Assembly (NCBI GenBank): GCA_947462335.1
Contig: OX381705.1
Coordinates: 33,999,570-34,063,569, forward strand
Length of the DNA stretch: 64,000 nucleotides
DNA from: Harmothoe impar
Lineage: Eukaryota > Annelida > Polychaeta > Phyllodocida > Polynoidae
Direction of reading: 5' to 3'
Positions 11,640 to 23,785 of this stretch are shown here, piece by piece. Every line of letters starts with the position of its first letter. Position 1 is the first letter of the stretch. Below the pieces are notes generated by a model. That model had not been told where the DNA came from, ran no database searches, and saw only the letters and a program-made list of their open reading frames with translations. Made by a program: the position numbers and the translations under genes.

Positions 11640-13030
11640 GTGGCTTACAAATATGCATACAATTAAGTTATACATATACATTGTACGATGATTAGAAATG
11701 ATCCTTTATATGGGGCATTACCTAAAGTCGAATTTGTGTCTTAAAGTTCGATCCCCACCATCTTTGTTTACAAAATAATGATCTCTGATACATTTATAGA
11801 TGGAATCTCTATAACATTTTATTTTACCCCTATATCATAAATAGTTTCAGTGTATAAAAACTGCACTTGTAAGAAATTAACCAGGAGTTAAAATTCACTG
11901 CTAGTTTGTTTTAGGTTCCTTTCATACATTACCTTAAGGGCACTTGTCAAGTGTTCTTCACCGACTTGAAAATGAAATGCATTTGCAGCTGCATAAACTA
12001 TGTTGGCCACCATATCCATTTATAAATCTATCAAGTCACACTTGGTTCAGACAAACTATTTGGTTGCTGCGACTGGGTGTCAATACTTAATGTATTATTT
12101 GCAGCTTGTCATGTATCTAGTTTATTGAAGGTCATACTAGGATGGTTTACATTTCTTAGATAACACTTATTATTGGCAGCTAGAAATGCTCTCATTTATC
12201 ATGATAAGTGTGGACTGAATTTGAGCTCTTTACTATAGGTTACAAAAAAATCAGTCCACTAAGTCAACATAAATCTAACAATCATATTGCTCACAAGATA
12301 TGTTTTATGTTAGACATTGCATTTTTGCACATGCGTTACCGGTACTTGATTATATAGTATAACAGATGCTTAAATTGTAGGCTAATGATTATGAAACATC
12401 CATGGATCTCTCCCCTGGTGCGTTACAGTTCATAGATAACAAAGTACATTCAGTCACCGAACGTTTCCGTTATAGTGCAGCGCATCAAATTTCTCGGTCT
12501 GCCCAGAAATAACACTTACACTAATTGGTAATATGTTAGTCGTGTAAATGCTTCAGTTTGTCAGGGAAGCCAAATAGACATGTGATACGGATATGCATAT
12601 CTTCATATATATATTATATGCCAGCCTAAAGATGCCAAGCCAAAACACTGTTATTGATAGCAGCTGGCGCCAGTCGCGGTTTAATTGTAATACCTGGGGG
12701 ACCGCTTCATGTTGTATGTCAATATTTTGTAGACCACTGAAAATACATGGTGGACCACCACAAATGCTCTGTGGCTCATAATGGAAGGTCCTTTGTCACC
12801 CACTAAAGGACCTGTGGTACCTACAGAGCATAAGTAGGGTGTGATATGTATCCACACTGCTTGGAAACCAAAGCAGGCAACTCTCTACACAAGGCGTCGA
12901 TAATGTATGTTCAAAATGTTCGTGCAGTCCTTGAATAGTAACCCTACCTTAGTTATGAAAGTCAGGTTCATTGGTGAGAGTCATCTCAGGGTGGAGAGGG
13001 CGAGGGTGAGGCGTCAAATCAATACAGGTT
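11640..13030. other. intergenic AT-rich sequence
   Basis: Nothing codes here. A weak inverted match around 12740-12830 (TGCTCTGTGG against ACAGAGCATA) is too short to call as an element. Confidence 0.4.
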
Positions 13031-13199
13031 GCAGGGATGTAATTATTGAGAATTTTATCTGATTTTAAGATAATTATTGAACATGCATGGACATTCCTTC
13101 CACAATATGAGACAAGATTTCAGAGAATCTTAAAAGGTACGCAATTATGAAGGTTAATCTAAGGAGGGGAAATAGAGATACTGTGTCTGAATGTGAATA

Positions 13200-13619
13200 G
13201 TTATTATTCTAAGATAGATACAACTATAACTGTTTTAAAGGATGCCATTAATTCTGGTGAATATACACACTACACTTTACATTTACATAGACTTTGTAAT
13301 TTAGATATCAAGTTTCAAAAAACATAATAAAAATGGAACCTTAAACAATATAAAAATTACTGGGATCAGTAATTGTGGATATAGAGTTGGGTAGCATATA
13401 TCTGCAACTAGGAACGAGGTAATGCATTAGGCTGCATTTTATGAAAGTTGTATGAGGCTCAAGACATGCTAGAGATATGGTATATTAAAATACTGTTATA
13501 TGGGGGATCAGTGCCAACTGTTCAAAGGCTACCCTTGTTGTTAGAAATAAACCTTAAAGAACAAAAGGTGCTGTTTGTTTTGATTTCCGTTTTGCCTTCA
13601 CTTCCTCTTCAGTCTTGTG
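13200..13619. repeat. copy A of a dispersed or duplicated repeat, left part
   Basis: Shares the block ATATGGGGGATCAGTGCCAA, TTCAAAGGCTA, CTTCACTTCCTC and ATTTAGCA with 20940-21275. The right part of copy A resumes at 16448 after the inserted transposon. Whether this is an old transposon or part of a segmental duplication with the poly-Gln exon is open. Confidence 0.65.
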
Positions 13620-13628
13620 GGATTTAGC

Positions 13629-16447
13629 ATGGAGCGTGTAGTAGACTGGAGGAGTGACAAGGGCCGCTCCTTGCCTCGGCGCCACCTGTGGCGACCTCTA
13701 GTGGCAAAAAGCGGAACTGCAGTAGTCACCTGTGGCGACCTCTAGTGGCAAAAAACGGAACTGCCACTACTCTATTATACATGTATTACTATCAAATCAA
13801 AAACTCTCCCATTTCTTCAATTCTCAAGATATCACAGATGTAATGACATATTCTAAATCCCTATGATGAGTATGACATGAATTGATTAGGAATAAAAGAG
13901 TCAAAAGTTGATATGGTACCATTTGATAGGATCAAGTTGAGAAATTTCGATCCTTTTATTATCAATAAAATGTCAAAATGGGTTATTTCCATACCCTCAG
14001 AATAAATTGAAAACTTAAACAATTAATTTTGGCATTCATTTAGTCATACTCGCCTAGCCTAGTGCTTTCTATGACTAAAAACGGTTTTATGATGAGACTA
14101 GTAGAAGTATGGCCAAAAACTCACAATGTGATCGCTACTTGCAGGGTCGGTGGCCGACGCCCTATGGCAACTCTGTTAAATTCCTATCAAACTAGAAACA
14201 CTCCCATTTCCTTAATTCTCAAGATATCACAAATCTAATGACATATTCCAGATCCCTATGGCGCGTATGGCATGGATCAATTGGGAATAGAAGAGTCAGA
14301 AGTTGATTTGGTACCATTTGATAGGGTCAAGTTGAGAAATTCCCATCTTTTTATCAATAAAATGTCAAAATTGGCATTTCCATGCCCTCAGAAAAAACTG
14401 AAGACCTAAACGATTCATTTTGGCATGTATTTAGTCATATTTGCCTGGGCTAGTGCTTTCTATGACTATAAACGGTTTTATGATGAGACTAATAGAAGTA
14501 TGGCCAAAAACTCACAATGTGATCGCTACTTGCAGGGTTGGTGGCCGACCCCTATCGCTATTCTGTTAAATTCCTATCAAACTAAAAACACTCCCATTTC
14601 CTTAATTCTCAAGATATCACAAATCTAATGACATATTCTAAATCCCTATGGCGAGTATGAAATGGATTAATTGGGAATAGAAGAGTCAGAAGCTTATTTG
14701 ATACCATTTGATAGGGTCAAGTTGAGAAATTCAGATCCTCTTTTTATCGATAAAATGTCAAAATGGGCCATTTCCATGCCCACAAAAAGAAACTGAAGAC
14801 CTAAACAATTAATTTTGGCATGTATTTAGTCATAGTTGCCTGGGCTAGTGCTTTCTATGACTATAAACGGTTTTATGATGAGATTAATAGAAGTATGGCC
14901 AAAAACTCACAATGTGATCGCTACTTGCAGGGTTGGTGGCCGACGCCCTATGGCTACTCTGTTAAATTCCTATCAAACTAGAAACACTCCCATTTCTTCA
15001 ATTCTCAAGATATCACAAATCTAATGACATATTCTAAATCCCTATGGCGAGTATGATATGGATTAATTTGGAATAGAAGAGTCATAAGTTGATTTGGTAC
15101 CATTTGATAGGGTCAAGTTGAGAAATTCCGATCCTTTTATTATCAATAAAATGTCAAAATGGGTTATTTCCATACCCTCAGAAAAAATTGAAGACCTAAA
15201 CAATTAATTTTGGCATGCATTTAGTCATACTCGCCTAGCCTAGTGCTTTCTATGACTAAAAACGGTTTTATGATGAGACTAGTAGAAGTATGGCCAAAAA
15301 CTCACAATGTGATCGCTACTTGCAGGGTTGGTGGCCGACGCCCTATGGCTACTCTGTTAAATTCCTATCAAACTAGAAACACTCCCATTTCTTCAATTCT
15401 CAAGATATCACAAATCTAATGACATATTCTAAATCCCTATGGCGAGTATGATATGGATTAATTTGGAATAGAAGAGTCATAAGTTGATTTGGTACCATTT
15501 GATAGGGTCAAGTTGAGAAATTCCGATCCTTTTATTATCAATAAAATGTCAAAATGGGATATTTTCATACCCTCAGAAAAAATTGAAGACCTAAACAATT
15601 GATTTTGGCATGCATTTAGTCATACTCGCCTAGCCTAGTGCTTTCTATGACTAAAAACGGTTTTATGATGAGACTAGTAGAAGTATGGCCAAAAACTCAC
15701 AATGTGATCGCTACTTGCAGGGTCGGTGGCCGACCCCTATCGCTATTCTGTTAAATTCCTATCAAACTAGAAACACTCCCATTTCTTCAATTCTCAAGAT
15801 ATCACAAATCTAATGACATATTCTAAATCCCTATGGCGAGTATGACTGGATTAATTTGGAATAGGAGAGTCAGAAGTTGATTTGGTACCATTTGATAGGG
15901 TCAAGTTGAGAAATTCTGATTCTTTTATTATCAATAAAATGTCAAAATAGGCTATTTCCATGCCCTCAAAATAAATTGAAGACCTAAACAATTAATTTTG
16001 GCATGTATTTAGTCATACTCGCCTGGCCTAGTGCTTTCTATGACTATGAACGGTTTTATGATGAGATTAGTAGAAGTATGGCCAAAAACTCAGCATGTGA
16101 TTGCTACCTGTGAGATGGTACAAAAACTGTTGCGGAACTCTATGTTCAACTCATTATTTAACAGGGTTCCGGGTGTCATACAATATTCTAGATAACAAAT
16201 ATGGATAGATTAGACAAATAGCTTCCCAACAAATATTTAGATTAGTCTCAGTGATCTTTTGGGCCAGAGAAATTAATTTTTTCAAAATGGTCATTTAGCA
16301 TTTCGGTAGGCCCAGTGTGAGTGCCCACAGAGATTATCTCCAGTGGCTAGTGCCGTTTTTTGCCACAGGTGGCGCCCCATACCCGCGGCAATGAGCCTAG
16401 ACTGCTCAGTATGGCCTGAGTCCCCTCCAGTCTACTACACGCTCCAT
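13629..16447. mobile_element. 2.8-kb non-autonomous DNA transposon, 9-bp target duplication
   Basis: The ends are inverted copies starting ATGGAGCGTGTAGTAGACTG. A perfect 9-bp duplication, GGATTTAGC, lies at 13620-13628 and 16448-16456. Subterminal blocks are also inverted: CACCTGTGGC and TGGCAAAAA on the left recur in reverse on the right, and the left one is tandemly doubled. No transposase is encoded; the interior is a 394-bp tandem array. A 9-bp duplication is usual for Mutator-like elements, but the superfamily is not proven. The copy at 21230-21275 gives the pre-insertion site. Confidence 0.85.
13790..16100. repeat. 394-bp satellite-like array inside the transposon
   Basis: Nearly six tandem units of 391-395 bp; the word GTATGGCCAAAAACTC recurs at 14107, 14498, 14893, 15288, 15683 and 16076. 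Units differ by scattered substitutions. Short frames such as 14425-14628 and 14836-15024 are homologous pieces of successive units and not genes. Confidence 0.9.
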
Positions 16448-16957
16448 GGATTTAGCAACATCACTTCTCTTTGCAGTTACATGTAGTGTTGTTGAGCATG
16501 ACAACCAGAAACACAGACATACCTACATAATTAACGAGGGCCGGGGCCAGAGGTTTTTGCACCAGCTTAGGGACCTGTGGAATGATTTAGGTAAAGAGAT
16601 GGGAGCTCTCAAGTGAGAAAGCTGAAAAAATGGTATTCTCGTGTATATTTCAGTAAACATGCTGCGTGCATCGTATAGACAAATAGTTTATCAATGTTGT
16701 TTTTTTAAATACATGTACAAGATTTCCTATGCTTTAGCATTGAAGGGCCGTATTCAATGCCCCCATTGAATACAATGTGGCCGTATTCAATGGGCCGGGA
16801 AAAGATTTCTTTTCTTCATTAAATGGCTTCAAATAAAAAATAAACACAAATGCCAACTACATTTATACCGTCTCTGATGTATTTCATGAGTGGGGGGGCT
16901 GGGGCATATTCCACTCAGCCTGCGGGTTCGTGGGATATGAACCCAGGCCCCACTCGT

Positions 16958-17210
16958 CAGAAAGTGAAATTTGCTAACATCTTACCATTATTTGCTAAAA
17001 ATGATTAACCTATATAGTTTGCTATGTCAAATATAATGCTCAAACCAGAACAAATAACAACACTGGGCAGTGTTGAAACTAGAAAGGGGGGGTTTCTCCC
17101 CATGATGTTCAGTCCATATACCTGTAATTTTAAGTTCAATCAGAAAGTGAAATTTGCTAACATCTTACCATTATTCGCTAAAAATGATTAACCTATATAG
17201 TTTGCTATGT
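16958..17210. repeat. 70-bp direct repeat pair
   Basis: The block starting CAGAAAGTGAAATTTGCTAA occurs at 16958-17027 and again at 17141-17210 with one mismatch, separated by 113 bp that include a short G run. Confidence 0.85.
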
Positions 17211-18480
17211 GTTTGTGAATGAGCTTGTATAATAGTCATGTATTTCTTGAGCCATAAGGATTTAAATGACAAAATACAGCAGAAATAAGGTATATTTATA
17301 AATATGTTGACTCCTTTCCCTCCCCCGCCTCCCTCACCATCCCACCTGCATTAGATGCAGCACTGGGACTAGAACTTATTTCTAGAATGAAATTGTTGTT
17401 ACCATGCAGAGTTATGATGGCAACAGATGGTTGTCAAGGCAATAATGTATATAAATTATGTTTTAATGACATTAGATATGTTCATGAAATGTGTCTAATG
17501 AAAAGAAAGGAATAAAAGAACATATTGTGATATATTCAACACTCTAACATTGCTTTGAGAGTTCTTTAGGTGCTCATTTGATGATTTATCCAAATTCTAG
17601 GTCAATTAAGTGACCTTGACCTTGTTCAAGGTCATAGTTGCAGCTAAATCCCACAGTTACTATCAAGATGGATATGTATGCCCAAAATAATCTATGAAAC
17701 ATGAGTAGCTGGCATACCAGAGCCAATAACATGTTTTCTACGGCTAAATCCTGAAATATACCGATAATTGAAAATGCATTGTTACTATGGCAAAATCTTA
17801 TCTAATCTCAATTCAAATGAATTGAATAGCTTGATATTGATGTCTTCTTCACACAAGAATCCTAAGATGGAGAAATTGCCATTAATAAATTGTTGACAGC
17901 AGTTGATACATGGTCAAATGACGTAATTTTGTCAATTTTCAAGTTCAAGGTCAATTCTTGTGACCTTGACCTTGATCAAGGTCAAAATGGTTGTTTGTGT
18001 ACATAGTGGGATTAGTTATGTGCCTCATATGAAAATTTCATGCATGTAGCTCAAACGCTTGGAAATCTATAGAGAAAGTTAGGTTTTACTAATAATTCAT
18101 GAAAAAGCCAAGATGGCTGACAAGATGGCCGCCAATGACCCTGATGGGACACAATTTCACCTTGGGTACAAAGATATTCCGTAACTAGAGATATTCAGGA
18201 TTCCAAAAAGGTAAGTTTAAAAAATATAGTCTTCGGGTGCATGGGACCCCCTGCTTCCTACTATACTAAGTGTGCACAATGGCAAACTTCCAGGTTTGGG
18301 GGAGGGAGGGAATGGCCCCCCGGTTTCGCCACCCCGGTACATGTAAAGGATGCTTAGGCCAAAAAAAAAGTTTCCGGCAACATGAACTCCCCCCCCCCCC
18401 CTAAAGGGTGGGGAGTAGTGTTTTCTTTTTACCTATGTGGACCTTTTGTCATTGAAACCACACAATCAGGCACTGGATAA
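17211..18480. other. intergenic sequence
   Basis: No genes are seen. The phrase GTGACCTTGACCTTG with AAGGTCA occurs twice (about 17610 and 17960). AAGATGGCTGACAAGATGG near 18110 echoes the 129-bp array at 7 kb. A C11 run lies near 18390. Confidence 0.4.
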
Positions 18481-18492
18481 CAACCGGCATCT

Positions 18493-19560
18493 ATGGACAA
18501 AAAAAATACACTTTTGGATTTACTGAGATTTGTACTTCGAAGAAACAACTTTCAGTGCAATGGCACATACAAATATGTGGGACAGTCATGCGCACATGGT
18601 TATCACCATCATGCACGTGCATTTTCATGGAAGTGCTTGAGGATGAAATACTTGCACAATATAAATTCGAACCCACGATCTGGTTGAGATTATATAGATG
18701 ACGGATTTTTCATCTGGGAACATGGCACCAAAAAAATCCAAAAATTGGCTACACCATCTCAACAATACTCGCCCATCCATTAAATGAACTGAAGAACACT
18801 GTTCTTCCAATGTCAACCTTTTGGACACCAGTACTGTTAAACTTAAAGAAGTACTGGCAAACTGTACACTGATCTGTACTGTAAACCTACTGACTCACAC
18901 AGTTACGTCAGGTATGACTCTGCACACACACCCAGCTACAAAAAGAGTCTACCATAATTATAGTCAAATGCTCAGAGCAAAACTAAATCTGCAGTAGAAG
19001 GTCTCAGACATTAAACCAATCTGAGTTAAAACCAAATTGGCCCCATGCGGGCTTGCTACTATAGGGAAGAGGCCTAAAAATCACAGGGATCACCTAGTGA
19101 GGGCCGCCACCCACTAAGATCCTGATCTAACTGAGCGGACCCATTTTAAACAGGCCAGAAGTGAGTGTAGATGTTGCCCACACTGTAAGAAACTTGATAA
19201 GAGTTGCACCAAGCTCAGCTTTGAGACCAAAAAGATCATCTCATGCTGTAGTTCATACCTGATCTATTGCATAAAATGTACCAAATGCAAAATCAAGTAT
19301 GTTGGTGAAACACAGAACCCTCTAAAAATATAACTTCAGAAACATGTGTATGATACCAACAAAATGCATCCTGAAGACCGATGTGCAGTACCACTTCTGG
19401 ACTATGTCTATGAACATCCTGAAAGTAAAAGGGCCCTCAAACCCATGGCAGGTACCTTATTGAGTTTAACTGGATTGACCGTCTAGTAGCTCCAAGGGGT
19501 TTAAACACCATGGATAGTGTATGGGGAAGCAAACACTCACGCCTCATAGCAGAAATTTTG
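18493..19560 (+). pseudogene. degenerate Penelope-like element: reverse transcriptase plus GIY-YIG
   Basis: Three-frame reading gives ordered fragments of one protein. First is a palm segment containing HNINSNPR, then YIDDGFFIWEHG, which is the catalytic YxDD motif with the FIWEHG extension typical of Penelope-like reverse transcriptases. Then comes LYCKPTDSHSYV, and about 300 bp later a Cys-rich stretch and YLIYCIKCTKCKIKYVGET, the family's GIY-YIG endonuclease in its usual C-terminal position. Frames shift and stops interrupt throughout, so the copy is dead. Such elements copy themselves by target-primed reverse transcription. Ends and target duplication were not found. Confidence 0.85.
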
Positions 19561-19759
19561 TACCAGAGCATTTTTTGAGTAAAGAATGTCTGTCCCCTAT
19601 AGCCGCCTAAAAAGGCTTAGGCCTGCCAACCAGCACTATTAACCTAATTAATTATTATTGTCAAGGTCGCAGACTTCAATGTTAGCCTTTAAATAGGCTA
19701 AGATACTAACTGTCTTTTGTTCCAAGCATAAGATATACATACTTTCTGTAACTATTGCA

Positions 19760-19935
19760 AATAGCCCTGCCCCTGTTATCAGATCAGACGCCACAACAAC
19801 AGCAAGAACATTAGCAACAACCACATTAGCAACAACCACAGTCAGCAATAGCTGGCACAATTGTGCAGCTGTGTGAGGGAGGAGCTAATTACAGAATGAG
19901 GCCAAACTTAGCAGGAGATACAAATGTAATTATTG
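19760..19935 (+). pseudogene. decayed duplicate of the poly-Gln terminal exon region
   Basis: CCTGTTATCAGATCAGACGC followed by CAACAACAGCAAGAAC mirrors the poly-Gln tract start near 11030. GTGCAGCTGTGTGAGGGA and GCTAATTACAGAA mirror 11400-11435. In-frame TAG codons interrupt the Gln tract, and about 300 bp present in the first copy are missing between the two blocks. It therefore looks like a relic of a tandem segmental duplication. Confidence 0.65.
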
Positions 19936-20935
19936 ACTCAGGGTCTCCCCTGAGTCTAGTGAGACGATTCTGGACACCTCTTTTCCTTGAAAAAATGAAA
20001 TTGCTCCCATTTGGTCAATATTTCACTCTTTGCATCTTGCATGGTCTCAATAAATCACTTTCCACAATATCTATCTAATGGTGTATTTGTTTTTCCCAAA
20101 TTCCTATTATAACCCCCCCCCCCAAAAAAAAAAACGAAAAATAATATTAGGCCGTAATTGGTGGTAATTTGCTTCAGCATAGGGCTCTATGGGAGCGCAA
20201 AGATAACCGACAACCCCAAATTTGGATATTTCGTGACAACCAATGCTATCTCTATGGGAGGGGTAGGTGAGACACTTTTTTTCAGACATCTATCAAACAC
20301 TTAAGTACTAGAGGTAATTTACAGGGGAGGTTACTTGCTATTATTTGTGTAACAGTGATAACCCTGATTCACTTTGCTCTGACAATGCACATATTGTTAC
20401 AAAGACTATATAGAAATGTGAGTGCCCCCCCCCCCCCTGCTAGATATGTAGGCAGTGGTAATTGACTGGGGGGGAGTTAATCATCTGTTACACACGCCGC
20501 CCCGCGGCCGGCCGACACGGCAAAACAGAACCGGAGATGGTGTCGCTGCTGACGCTCCGATCGACTCGCTATTTGGCCGAGACGTAAAACGGCGGTTACG
20601 CGCCACCAGGCGCTGACGCTGACAGCCACACCCACACTCACCGGCTCGCCCACACCTACCGGCTCACCCACACCCACCTGCTCACCCACACCCACCTGCT
20701 CAGCTGAAATATGATCACATACTAGTGTGACACATGATTTGAGGGTAGTTTTGACCCAGGAATACATTCCTGCTCTCAGAATTGACAAATAATTCATTGT
20801 TCCTGAAATAATATTTACGGATTCAGTTGTTTAGTCCGTCATTTCAATCACTTTATCACCCTGACCCTGAGTCATCTGTGATGTTAAGCACACGTTCAAT
20901 CTTTGTATATCTGGTAACAGCAAAGGAGTGTTCAT
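19936..20935. other. intergenic sequence with poly-C/A and an 18-bp repeat
   Basis: Contains a C11A10 run near 20112 and poly-C near 20428. A GC-rich, CpG-bearing patch (20490-20700) carries CTCACCCACACCCACCTG repeated three to four times. The minus frame at 20477-20797 follows that repeat and is not supported as a gene. Confidence 0.45.
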
Positions 20936-20939
20936 TGCT

Positions 20940-21275
20940 ACCTGCTTAGGGATCTGTCGAATATGATATGTTTCGATGATGTCAAAATGATGGCATCAAT
21001 AACTGTGGATAGATAGTTAGGTTATATGCACCTGTTGTTAGGGATGTTATACAGCATTTGTGTAGGTTGTATGAGTTCAAAATTTGTTCAGCTAGACACA
21101 TGGTAAATGAGAATACTGTTATATGGGGGATCAGTGCCAACAGTTCAAAGGCTAAATGGTGTCTTGCTTTTTGCTTTGTATAGATCCTGGGGTATCATAT
21201 AGGGTATTGTTAACTTCACTTCCTCCTGTTGAATTTAGCACTGTCACTACTCTTTGCAAGTAGGCCTATATATTA
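20940..21275. repeat. copy B of the repeat at 13.2 kb; uninterrupted site
   Basis: Matches copy A across ATATGGGGGATCAGTGCCAA and CACTTCCTCC, then reads straight through GAATTTAGCACTGTCAC into CTCTTTGCA. In copy A this is exactly where the transposon at 13629-16447 sits. Confidence 0.7.
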
Positions 21276-23050
21276 TGTGGCTGGAGATATCTTGAGCTAA
21301 ACTATCCTAAGTAGTTTTGCTGTAACTGCTTGTCAAACCGGGGTTGGTGTGTAAAGCTGAAAATGGCAAATAAGCTCTAAAACCACTATATCCAATTATG
21401 AATACTAATAATGTAAATAATACAGTTTTGTTGAAAAATAACTAAAGACTTCTGATGTTTTTATCATAAAATTGGTTCTAGAGGGGATTTCTGAGGTTTT
21501 CGATTCTGAGCTCCTTGGGAAATTTTTAAAAACATTTGTGGCAAAAGAATTCCCATTTGGAATAATGGAGTGTTTCCATGGCAACCAGAAATTGCCATAT
21601 ATGCCAATTTTCCATGTTTCCATGGCAACAAATGTTCCTTTTGCATTTCAAAAATGGAATGTTTTCAGTGGAGATGGAAAAATTCTAAACATAGTGGATT
21701 CCCCATGAAAAATTGGTCTCAAGCATTTTTTAGTATATTTTTCAGTGTTTTACCCATATACTGCCCCCTGGTGGCCAAAACCAGTACTAAAAATCCCCCC
21801 TGGAGGCACATTTTCCCTCACCTGGCCACATATGGTGTTGGTGCCAATCTGACAGCTCGACCATCAAAGGCACAGACACACCTACATAACCACAATTACA
21901 ACATTCTTTTTGAAAAATAGAACATCGGTTACCATGGAGGCAGTGGCAAACTATTGCATGAATCTTAGATTTATTTTCACTACCATGACCATTCAAATCC
22001 CAACTACAACTAGGAAATCAAATGTACACCCTCTAAAACACCGTAATAATAGGCAAAACTAAATTTCTGATAACACATGTTGCATAATTGTATTAGCCCT
22101 TCTTGTCCTTTCAGCAGGAACATCTGACTTGGTTGCCGAAATGTGAAATATCAGACGTTTTGACTGGAAGCTAGCCATTACAGTAGTCAGTGGTACATGT
22201 AGTAACATTTGCCTGAATATTGATACATAGATGTAAAATGGTGGGGAGCTGGGGAGGGGGAGGCTTTTAATCTTAATCTTGATGGATCTTGTCCTTCCAG
22301 GAAATCTGACCTCCTAGGTCAACCATTGCCACAATCACTTCAAATATTGTATATTATATGTGCCTGCATCATGGGTTGTTATTACAAAAAACTTTACGTA
22401 TACTAAAAGGATGAAAAGAATTTATATGTTGCACCATGAAATACTGTATGACATAATGATGTACTCCCGATTCCTGTATGATTGGCTGCTAGTGACATCA
22501 TCTTGTTATGTGACCAAATGAGAATGGTCAAACACCATCAGACTATGCATGATATTAAGATCTCTCATGTCCTCATTCTCATTCTTGATTACCTTTACTG
22601 TATTTTGAAAATTATTTCATGAATAGAAATACTTTATAAATTCAAAATGGATTGACTATAGGGCTCCTAGGGGTTAGGCCATGGGCGCAGCCATGTCAGG
22701 ATAGTGATTGCTTCAGTCTGTGTTACCCTGAGGACATGTGAATAGCATTGGCCCTCAGTAACTAGGCCTACTCACGGAATGGCTAAGTCCTGGGAACCAC
22801 TTCAGACAGAAGCAATAGTGGCCTGCCCTCTGATGTCACAAACCCCCGGGTCCTGTACTAAAGGTTCTCAACTTAGCGCAGGTGGTGCTGCTATCAACGG
22901 CCAGGTGCCCTATATCACAAGTGCATCAGGATCCAGGTATCATTTCTCCTCACCAGAGGGCAGCATGGTTTGCTAGGTCCGTCAGCGCAAACTTTTTCGA
23001 TACTGTGCCATTTTAAAGGTTGTACCATGCCGCTTTGGGGCAAAATAAAC
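21276..23050. other. intergenic sequence, nothing recognised
   Basis: A short motif TTTCCATGGCAAC occurs twice (about 21570 and 21616). Open frames here lack family resemblance or splice support. Confidence 0.4.
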
Positions 23051-23054
23051 TTAA

Positions 23055-23781
23055 AGGGTATCGCTACCTGTTCGATGATCTAGATATTCTATTGATTTCA
23101 GGATATAACTTAGTATAATATTAGTTCAATACATAAGGAACTAGAAAAGATAAAGAAAATGGCATGGTACAGTGCTCAATTCTATGGGATAGCCACTTGA
23201 AAAAGCTAGTTCTTAACTAAGCTAAAAGAGCATTTTTATTTTGTGGTCAGATGACCATGTTCTTCTATTGCTATCTTCGAATCACTTTGGATTAGATTAG
23301 TTGGCAGAATAATCAAATAGAAAATGGAAAAAAACTACATGTTGTGGTGCTCATTTTTCTGTAATGCCCATTTAAAGAAAAAGTACTTCCTTTGTGAGGC
23401 AATCTAGCCCTATAGCCCATGCAATGGACATTGCTGCTTAAATACTCTCTATGTGAAAATTAGAATATAATGCAAGATTCCTTCCCCCCTTTATTTTACC
23501 CCCGCCCCCCCCCTCCACCAAAAAAAAAGAGAATAACTATACCTTTTTTTGAGAAAAGGTCATGGCACCTTCTGGGATAGAACTCCGGATCCTCTGATTG
23601 CAAAGCAGGCATCATAACCACTACACTACAGATTCTGGTGGAGATCTGAAGAACTGTTGTGCTATTATTCCATACATCTCTTATTGACATATGCCACGAG
23701 AGGGCAGCACTAGCTACATAGTACAATGTTGTTTCTCTGACATCCACAGGGTTCCAGCACCTACTTTTGTAGCGATACCCT
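23055..23781. mobile_element. TTAA-flanked MITE, copy 1
   Basis: The inverted ends begin AGGGTATCGCTAC, and TTAA flanks both (23051-23054, 23782-23785), which is the piggyBac-type target. A second copy in reverse orientation is at 30994-31586. Copy 1 is longer because a tRNA-like SINE has inserted in it. Confidence 0.85.
23470..23635 (-). mobile_element. tRNA-derived SINE nested in the MITE
   Basis: On the minus strand TAGTGTAGTGGTTATGATG supplies a good A box, followed by an anticodon-arm-like CCTGCTTTGCAATCAGAGG and a degenerate B box GAGTTCTATCCC. A T/C-rich tail with poly-A on the opposite strand follows. Copy 2 of the MITE lacks this block at the homologous point, so it is an insertion. 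The imperfect acceptor stem and B box argue against a functional tRNA gene. Confidence 0.65.
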
Positions 23782-23785
23782 TTAA

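Noticed and set aside
10894..11681. Cys- and Val-rich minus frames opposite the poly-Gln tract
   Set aside because: Antisense of CAACAACAG repeats; the + frame has splice sites and phase continuity.
20477..20797. 106-residue minus frame with VGVGEP repeats
   Set aside because: Follows the CTCACCCACACCCACCTG repeat; no splice or domain support.
23560..23640. Functional tRNA gene on the minus strand
   Set aside because: The A box is good but the B box is degenerate and the acceptor stem does not pair well; its absence from the sister MITE shows it is a SINE insertion.
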